Source: Gemmatimonadota bacterium (GTDB taxonomy: Bacteria > Gemmatimonadota > Gemmatimonadetes > Gemmatimonadales > Gemmatimonadaceae). Taken from it: 7,779 bases of DNA. Shown here piece after piece: positions 1 through 4,721 of the stretch (position 1 is the first letter of the stretch; the number at the start of each line of letters is the position of its first letter). Where the stretch lies: positions 1 to 7,779 of the forward strand of contig CANJOX010000148.1 in assembly GCA_947475795.1 (NCBI GenBank), in the 5' to 3' direction. The position numbers and the translations under genes were made by a program. The notes below the pieces were generated by a model. That model had not been told where the DNA came from and made no database searches. It saw nothing but the letters and a program-made list of their open reading frames with translations.

Positions 1-264
1 ACCGGTGAGCGCGGCGATGTCTTCGTCGGGGGCGGCGATCACGCCGATCACCGCGCCGATGGTGGCCGTGGTGCCTTCGGTGATCAGCTGCGCGCGCAGC
101 ACACCGTCGCCGCGCGCCACGAGTTCCATGATCGCCTTATCGGTTTCTACTTCCCCGATGGTGTCACCGGTTTTCACGGTGTCACCGACGTTCTTCACCC
201 ACTTCACGAGGCGTCCTTCCTCCATCGTGGGAGAAAGCGCCTCCATCATTACTTTCGTTGCCAT
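1..264 (-). CDS. pdhC: Dihydrolipoamide acyltransferase (E2) of pyruvate dehydrogenase, N-terminal part
   Basis: Partial gene: the ATG is at 264-262 and 88 codons run in frame to the left edge. The visible part is a complete biotinyl/lipoyl domain. It opens with the typical E2 segment around ALSPTM (residues 9-14), passes through a W-x-K-x-x-G-D turn (22-28), and reaches ETDKA (40-44), whose Lys43 is the expected lipoylation site. E2 forms the core of the complex and transfers the acetyl group from E1 to coenzyme A. The peripheral-subunit-binding and catalytic domains would lie outside the window. It starts 10 bases after the pdhB stop, so it belongs to the same transcript. There is no clear Shine-Dalgarno sequence. 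The usual Pro of the MPALSPTM motif is Glu8. Substrate (pyruvate rather than a branched-chain oxoacid) is inferred from the E1 subunits next to it. Confidence 0.93.
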   Translation of the reverse strand, partial: MATKVMMEALSPTMEEGRLVKWVKNVGDTVKTGDTIGEVETDKAIMELVARGDGVLRAQLITEGTTATIGAVIGVIAAPDEDIAALTG

Positions 265-274
265 GATCGCTGGG

Positions 275-1255
275 TCAGTCGAGGTAGAGAACCTGTCGGA
301 TTGCCGCGATCGTCTTCGGCAAGTCGGGCTTGGCGGCCTTTTCGAGACTCTTGGTGTACGGCATCGGCGCATCGGCCTGATGCACGCGCAGCACGGGCGC
401 ATCGAGGTGGTCGAAGCAGTGGCGCTGCACGTAGTCCACTACCTGCGCGCCCACGCCGCACACCTCCCATCCTTCTTCCACCACGACGCAGCGGTTCGTC
501 TTGCGCACCGAGGCGGTGATGGCATCCACGTCCATCGGCCGGATCGTGCGCAGGTCGACCACGTCACAGGTGATGCCTTCCTTGGCCATCTGGTCGGCGG
601 CCTGCAGGGCCACGAGCACCATCTTGCCGTGCGACACCAGCGTGACGTGCTCGCCTTCGCGCTTGAGCTCGGCCTTGCCGATCGGCACGATGTAGTCATC
701 GTCGGGCACTTCGCCCTTGGTGTTGTACAGCATTTCACCTTCGAGGAAGCACACCGGATTGTCGTCGCGGATGGCCGCCTTGAGGAGTCCCTTGGCGTCG
801 TATGGCGTGGCCGGCGCCACGACCTTGAGGCCGGGGATGTGCGCCAGCCACGATTCCCACGCCTGCGAGTGCTGCGCACCCAGCTGCAGCGCAGCGCCGT
901 TGGGGCCGCGGAACACCATCGGCATCGGGAACTGACCACCGGACATGTAGAGCATCTTCGCGGCGGCGTTGACCACCTGGTCGATCGCCAGCAGCGCGAA
1001 GTTCCACGTCATGAATTCGATGATCGGACGCAGCCCCGCCATCGCGGCACCGACGCCGACACCGGCAAATCCGAGTTCGGTGATCGGCGTGTCCACCACG
1101 CGCATCTCACCGAATTCCTGCAGCAGTCCCTTCGAGACTTTATATGCGCCCTGATACACGGCGACTTCCTCACCCATCAGGAAGACGCGGTCGTCGCGGT
1201 GCATCTCTTCGCGGAGCGCCATGTTGAGCGCATCGCGGTACGTGATTACGGCCAT
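275..1255 (-). CDS. pdhB: Pyruvate dehydrogenase E1 component, beta subunit
   Basis: The gene encodes 326 residues, the usual length for this subunit. With the alpha subunit it forms the heterotetrameric E1 that decarboxylates pyruvate on thiamine diphosphate and acetylates the lipoyl arm of E2. Visible family signatures are the N-terminal TYRDALN segment, MGEEVA (27-32), DTPITELGFAG (55-65), EFMTWNFA and the C-terminal VVVEEGWE. Glu60 in PITE matches the glutamate that activates thiamine diphosphate in human E1-beta. The start at 1255 is chosen because homology begins there; the longer frame to 1339 adds 28 arginine-rich residues overlapping pdhA and looks non-coding. A GAGGG lies 10 bases upstream, next to the pdhA stop, suggesting coupled translation. 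It lies 13 bases after pdhA and 10 bases before pdhC. Confidence 0.95.
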   Translation of the reverse strand: MAVITYRDALNMALREEMHRDDRVFLMGEEVAVYQGAYKVSKGLLQEFGEMRVVDTPITELGFAGVGVGAAMAGLRPIIEFMTWNFALLAIDQVVNAAAKMLYMSGGQFPMPMVFRGPNGAALQLGAQHSQAWESWLAHIPGLKVVAPATPYDAKGLLKAAIRDDNPVCFLEGEMLYNTKGEVPDDDYIVPIGKAELKREGEHVTLVSHGKMVLVALQAADQMAKEGITCDVVDLRTIRPMDVDAITASVRKTNRCVVVEEGWEVCGVGAQVVDYVQRHCFDHLDAPVLRVHQADAPMPYTKSLEKAAKPDLPKTIAAIRQVLYLD

Positions 1256-1265
1256 GGTCGTGTCG

Positions 1266-1270
1266 CCCTC
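1266..1270 (-). promoter_or_regulatory. Likely ribosome binding site of pdhB
   Basis: GAGGG stands 10 bases before the pdhB ATG and overlaps the pdhA stop codon (TGA, 1271-1269). It supports the start at 1255 and re-initiation of ribosomes finishing pdhA. It is one of only two convincing Shine-Dalgarno-like sequences I see in the window. Confidence 0.45.
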
Positions 1271-2306
1271 AGCTCGTGGTTTCGACGAGAATGTCTTCCA
1301 TGAGCGCCTCGAGCGGCAACTCCGGGCTCTGCTCAGCAAAGTCGATGCTGTCCTGCACGATCTTCTTGATCTCCTCGTCCATCGCGGCCACGTCGGCCGG
1401 CGTGATCTCGCCGGCTTCTTCCATGCGCTGGCGGTGCAGGGCGATGGGGTCGCGCTTGAGGTACTGCTCGAGCTCTTCCTTGGTGCGGTACGTGCCGCTC
1501 ACTGCGTCGGACATGGAGTGGCCCATGAAGCGGTACGTGCGGATTTCGAGCAGCGTCGGCGTGCCATCGGTGCGGGCGCGCTCGATGGCTTCCTCGGTGG
1601 CCTTGCGCACGGCGTACACGTCCTGACCGTCCACGACGTCGCGCGGCATGTCGTACGACGCGCCACGCTTGTAGATGTCGTGAATGGCCGACGCGCGCTC
1701 GAGCGCGGTGCCCATGCCGTAGCGGTTGTTCTCGATGATGAACAGGCACGGCAGCTTCCAGAGCGCCGCCATGTTGAGCGCTTCGTGGAAGGCGCCGTTG
1801 TTCACGGCCGCCTCACCCATGAAGCACACGATCACCTGATCGCCGCCGCGGTACTTGATGGCGAAGCCCACGCCGGCCGCGATGGGAATGTGTCCACCCA
1901 CGATGCCGTGGCCGCCCAGGAACCCGAGCTGCTTGTCGAACATGTGCATGGACCCGCCCTTGCCCTTGGCGCAGCCGTCCTGCCGTCCGAACAGCTCCGC
2001 CATGACCGCGCGTGGCGTCATCCCGCGCGCCAGTGCCTGCCCATGATCACGATAGGTCGTGATGATGTAGTCGTCGGCACGCAGCAGCGACATGACGCCG
2101 GTGGAGATGGCCTCCTGTCCGATGTACAGGTGGCAGAAGCCGCCGATGCGCCCGATGGCATACATCTCGGCGCACCGCTCTTCGAAGCGACGCTGCAGGA
2201 GCATCGAATACAGAAGCTCGCGATTGGTGGCGGCCGAGGGGCTCGCCGACGCTTTCGCGTCAGCGCGCACGGGCTCGCCCTTCTTGCGGGGTTTGGCTGT
2301 CGACAT
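1269..2306 (-). CDS. pdhA: Pyruvate dehydrogenase E1 component, alpha subunit
   Basis: The gene encodes 345 residues. E1-alpha binds the pyrophosphate and Mg of thiamine diphosphate and, with E1-beta, decarboxylates pyruvate. The order of motifs is the family's: FCHLYIGQEA (57-66), TTYRDHG (83-89), KGKGGSMHMF (114-123), GGHGIVGGHIP (131-141), the cofactor segment (164-194) ending in ENNRYGMGT, and YRFMGHSMSD followed by YRTKEE. Similarity to mitochondrial E1-alpha, which shares NMAALWKLPC, is strong. The cofactor motif, normally GDG-X(24-27)-NN, reads G164-E165-A166-X26-N193-N194, so the metal-binding Asp is Glu and the third Gly is Ala. The start at 2306 avoids a 23-residue extension without family likeness. 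The first 27 residues are Lys/Ala/Ser-rich and probably flexible. I see no Shine-Dalgarno sequence upstream. It lies 38 bases after lipA and 13 bases before pdhB. Confidence 0.95.
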   Translation of the reverse strand: MSTAKPRKKGEPVRADAKASASPSAATNRELLYSMLLQRRFEERCAEMYAIGRIGGFCHLYIGQEAISTGVMSLLRADDYIITTYRDHGQALARGMTPRAVMAELFGRQDGCAKGKGGSMHMFDKQLGFLGGHGIVGGHIPIAAGVGFAIKYRGGDQVIVCFMGEAAVNNGAFHEALNMAALWKLPCLFIIENNRYGMGTALERASAIHDIYKRGASYDMPRDVVDGQDVYAVRKATEEAIERARTDGTPTLLEIRTYRFMGHSMSDAVSGTYRTKEELEQYLKRDPIALHRQRMEEAGEITPADVAAMDEEIKKIVQDSIDFAEQSPELPLEALMEDILVETTS

Positions 2307-2344
2307 GACTGGGGAGGGTGTTGAGAACAGAGTCGAGAGTGGCG

Positions 2345-3253
2345 TCAGACGCCGGCGGCCTGCACCTGCTCCCACGCGTGGTAGCTGGAGCGCACCAGCG
2401 GGCCGCTCTCCACGTGGCGGAAGCCGAGTTGCATGCCCACCTGGTACAACTCGCGGAACTCTTCGGGGGTGACGTAGCGGTCGAGTTCGATATGGCCGTC
2501 GGACGGACGGAGGTACTGCCCGAGGGTCAGGATGTCGACGTCGACGGAGCGCAGCTCCTGCATGACGGCGATGACTTCTTCATTCGTCTCGCCGAGGCCG
2601 AGAATGATGCCGGTCTTGGTGGGGATGTCGGGCGCCACACGCTTCGCGATACGGAAGATTTCGAGCACACGCTCGTAGCGTCCGCCGGGGCGCGCCTTCT
2701 TGAACAGGCGCGGCACCGTTTCCGTATTGTGGTTGTAGATGTCGGGGCGCGCTTCGAGGACCGTGCGGATGGAGTCTTCGTTGCCCTGGAAATCGGGCAC
2801 GAGCACTTCGATCGAACAGCCCGGCAGGCGCTGGTGAATCTGCCGGATGGTTTCGGCGAAGATGTACGCACCGAAATCGGGGAGATCGTCGCGGTCGACC
2901 GACGTGATGACGGCGTGGCGCAAGTTGAGCTCGGCGATCGCCTGCCCGACGCGCGACGGCTCCTCGATGTCGTACTTGGGCGGTCGACCGTGCGACACGG
3001 CGCAATACGCGCAGTTCCGCGTGCAGACATCGCCGAGGATCATGAAGGTGGCGGTGCCGTGCTCCCAGCATTCACCGATGTTGGGGCAGTGCGCCTCCTG
3101 ACAGACGGTATGCAGGTCGAGTTCCTGCATCATCTGCTTGAGGCGCACGTAGTTCGCGCCTCCGGGAGCCTTCACTTTGAGCCACGACGGCTTACGCTCG
3201 GGGAGCGCTTCGCGGCGATGGCGCCCCATGATCTGAACCAACTGCTCGGCCAT
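2345..3253 (-). CDS. lipA: Lipoyl synthase (radical SAM)
   Basis: The gene encodes 302 residues, a normal length. Lipoyl synthase is a radical S-adenosylmethionine enzyme that inserts two sulfurs into octanoyl groups carried on lipoyl-domain lysines. Both [4Fe-4S] sites are visible. The auxiliary, sacrificial cluster is bound by C51-X4-C56-X5-C62, and the radical SAM cluster by C77-X3-C81-X2-C84. The C-terminal RSSYHA holds the serine that ligates the auxiliary cluster in characterised LipA. Other family segments are ITSVDRDDLPDFG, NHNTETVPRL and TKTGIILGLGE. It is the first gene of the lipA-pdhABC run, so the enzyme is made alongside its E2 substrate. No octanoyltransferase (lipB) is in the window. 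The ATG lacks a clear Shine-Dalgarno sequence, and a small hairpin lies 15 bases upstream. Confidence 0.97.
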   Translation of the reverse strand: MAEQLVQIMGRHRREALPERKPSWLKVKAPGGANYVRLKQMMQELDLHTVCQEAHCPNIGECWEHGTATFMILGDVCTRNCAYCAVSHGRPPKYDIEEPSRVGQAIAELNLRHAVITSVDRDDLPDFGAYIFAETIRQIHQRLPGCSIEVLVPDFQGNEDSIRTVLEARPDIYNHNTETVPRLFKKARPGGRYERVLEIFRIAKRVAPDIPTKTGIILGLGETNEEVIAVMQELRSVDVDILTLGQYLRPSDGHIELDRYVTPEEFRELYQVGMQLGFRHVESGPLVRSSYHAWEQVQAAGV

Positions 3254-3268
3254 GTTCTACTGGAAAGG

Positions 3269-3284
3269 CCCGGAATGAGCCGGG
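3269..3284 (-). promoter_or_regulatory. Short hairpin in the lipA leader
   Basis: CCCGG and CCGGG flank a 6-base loop and can form a five-pair all-GC stem ending 15 bases before the lipA ATG. It could modulate access to the lipA start. It could equally be chance in GC-rich DNA. There is no run of T that would make it a terminator. Confidence 0.25.
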
Positions 3285-3304
3285 ACGTTATCCGAAGAAG
3301 GTAG

Positions 3305-3327
3305 CCCGATGTTTCGTATCGGGAAAC
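3305..3327. promoter_or_regulatory. Interlaced inverted repeats, candidate operator between lipA and the small membrane gene
   Basis: Two inverted repeats share the same DNA. CCCGAT (3305-3310) pairs with ATCGGG (3318-3323) across 7 bases. GTTTC (3311-3315) pairs with GAAAC (3323-3327), also across 7 bases. They lie in the divergent region about 50-75 bases upstream of lipA, close to a weak minus-strand promoter-like arrangement: TTGATG at 3344-3339 and GATACG at 3320-3315, 18 bases apart. A regulator binding here could control lipA-pdhABC. The regulator, if any, is not in the window. Confidence 0.3.
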
Positions 3328-3372
3328 ATGCAAGTAACCATCAACACGGAAATAGCCGGAATCGTCGAGGGC

Positions 3373-3398
3373 GGAAACTTCGCGCGGCGGCTATCGTA
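3373..3398 (+). promoter_or_regulatory. Candidate ECF-sigma-type promoter of the small membrane protein gene
   Basis: GGAAAC (3373-3378) and CGTA (3395-3398) are separated by 16 bases. This matches the general layout of promoters read by extracytoplasmic-function sigma factors, a GGAAC-like -35 and a CGT-like -10. It sits 36 bases before the ATG of the 71-residue membrane protein, leaving room for a short leader with its GAGG ribosome binding site. A housekeeping -10 (TATCGT, 3392-3397) overlaps it and is an alternative. Confidence 0.3.
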
Positions 3399-3433
3399 GG
3401 GGACAGAAACCCCACTTTGACCTGAGGCAGACC

Positions 3434-3649
3434 ATGCTCCGTACCCTGTTTACCGTCGGCCTGATCGCGATGTTCGGCCTGATTGCCCTGAAGTTGGTGT
3501 TCGGGCTGCTGGGCCCGCTGGTGGGGCTGTTGTTCATGCTGCTCGGCTTCGCGATCCGCGTGGTGCTGATCGGCGCGGTGGTGTACTTCGTGATCCGCGT
3601 GGTGAGCCCGCGGACGGCGGAACGGATCGAGCAGGCGATCCGGCGCTGA
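3434..3649 (+). CDS. Small two-helix membrane protein, function unknown
   Basis: The gene encodes 71 residues, and I do not recognise the family. Nearly the whole chain is hydrophobic: one helix around residues 5-25, a G-P turn near 27-28, and a second hydrophobic stretch to about 58 interrupted by Arg42. It ends in a positively charged, helical tail (SPRTAERIEQAIRR) that probably faces the cytoplasm. There is no cleavable signal peptide. GAGG at 3424-3427 lies 6 bases before the ATG, a well-placed ribosome binding site and support for this being real. It is divergent from lipA and convergent with the deoxyhypusine-synthase-like gene, so it is probably transcribed alone. A role in envelope stress would fit the ECF-like promoter but is speculative. 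Confidence 0.7.
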   Translation: MLRTLFTVGLIAMFGLIALKLVFGLLGPLVGLLFMLLGFAIRVVLIGAVVYFVIRVVSPRTAERIEQAIRR

Positions 3650-3665
3650 GGGTATCCGCGCTCAG
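3646..3665 (+). repeat. Short inverted repeat after the small membrane gene
   Basis: CTGAG (3646-3650, containing the stop codon) and CTCAG (3661-3665) are complementary across a 10-base loop. The stem is short and has no T tract after it, so it is at best a weak transcription stop. The remaining sequence to 3722 shows no clear terminator for either of the two converging genes. Confidence 0.2.
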
Positions 3666-3722
3666 TAGGGACCACGGTGGCGGCTGAATTCCGATCACGA
3701 TCCCGAACGGCTCTCCCCGCCG

Positions 3723-4721
3723 CTAGCCGACCTGCCCCATCCGCTCCACAATCGCCCACGCCAGCATCGGCACCATGATCTCGTGGTGCCCCGTGATCTC
3801 GTAGCCTTTTCCGCTGTCCTGGGTGGGGCGCCGCACGACGTTCATGCGGGGCCGGTAGTGCCGCTGCATGTCGAGGTCGCAGGTCACGAACCCGGTGGGG
3901 GCCCCGCCGTTCAGGTTGCGCGCGATCGTGAGGGCTTTGAGAAAGACCTCGGGCATGATCACGGCGCTGCCGACGTTCAGGACGACGCCGCCGTCGTGCA
4001 GGGTGCTGAGTGAGGCGGCCAGCCGGCGGAAGTCGCGGTGGCTGGTATCGCCGATGGCGGCCCCATTGGCGGCCGGGTGCTGGTGGATGATTTCACAGCC
4101 GAGGGCGGCGTGGATCGTGGCCGGTACGTGGTGCCGCCAGCACTGGTAGGTCAGCGACAGCTCGGGGTGCAACAGCGGTTCGGCATCGGCGAGGGCGCGC
4201 GCGACGGATTCCCCCATCCCCCACTGCTGGGCCATGCCGGCGACAAAGGCGCCGTTGAGGCCGCGCCCGGTCTCGTCGGCCATCCCGAACGAGCCGTCGC
4301 GCAATCCTGCGGCGACATCTTCCGAGGTCCCGCCGAAACGCGCGATCTCGTAGTCGTGGATCGCGGCGGAGCCGTTCATCGCGACGTGCGTGATGATGCC
4401 ACGCCGGACGAGATCCACCAGCACACGGGCCAGTCCGGTCTTGACCACGTGGCCGCCCAGCATGAGCAGCACGCCGCGCCCGTTGCGTCGTGCCGCCACG
4501 ACCGCATCGACCACCGCCAGGAAGTCCCGCGCCACCAGAATGTCGGGGAGCGACGCCAGAAACGCGCCCATCGTGCGCGCCGCCGGATCATCCGGCGGCG
4601 GGGCGGCGAACTCTTCGGCGCGCACCTTATTGGGGCGGCTTTGCACCGGAATCGTGGTTACGCGCGATAGGTCCGCTTCGCGATACGACATCGGTGTGAA
4701 CCGGTCAGTGGGCGTGGTCAT
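3723..4721 (-). CDS. Deoxyhypusine-synthase-like protein
   Basis: The gene encodes 332 residues. The layout resembles the deoxyhypusine synthase fold, an NAD-binding Rossmann-like enzyme of spermidine-linked chemistry. Visible segments are a glycine-rich strand-turn LMLGGHVVKTG (86-96), MNGSAAIHDYEIA (115-127), GTSEDVAAGL followed by DGSFGMADETG (142-152), and a YQCWRHHVPATIHAALG stretch (192-208) comparable to the YW-x(5)-IPVF-x-PALTDG region of the eukaryotic enzyme. Near the C-terminus SGKGYEI (303-309) aligns by eye with WGKI, which contains the catalytic lysine (human Lys329). The histidine pair of human DHS has no obvious counterpart, and bacteria lack eIF5A, so the substrate is unlikely to be eIF5A. 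Its ATG overlaps the glycosyltransferase stop (ATGA), implying coupled translation and fixing the start. The activity itself is unknown; a homospermidine-synthase-like or other aminobutyl transfer is one possibility. Confidence 0.68.
   Translation of the reverse strand: MTTPTDRFTPMSYREADLSRVTTIPVQSRPNKVRAEEFAAPPPDDPAARTMGAFLASLPDILVARDFLAVVDAVVAARRNGRGVLLMLGGHVVKTGLARVLVDLVRRGIITHVAMNGSAAIHDYEIARFGGTSEDVAAGLRDGSFGMADETGRGLNGAFVAGMAQQWGMGESVARALADAEPLLHPELSLTYQCWRHHVPATIHAALGCEIIHQHPAANGAAIGDTSHRDFRRLAASLSTLHDGGVVLNVGSAVIMPEVFLKALTIARNLNGGAPTGFVTCDLDMQRHYRPRMNVVRRPTQDSGKGYEITGHHEIMVPMLAWAIVERMGQVG

Noticed and set aside
5..3304. Three long plus-strand open frames (5-1303, 1221-2324, 2318-3304) tiling the left part
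   Set aside because: They lie exactly opposite lipA, pdhA and pdhB, are rich in His, Arg and Val as expected of the complement of GC-rich codons, and show no family motif.
3660..3722. Bidirectional terminator between the two converging genes
   Set aside because: Only weak complementarity (GGCGGC with GCCGCT) and no T tract on either strand; not enough to call.
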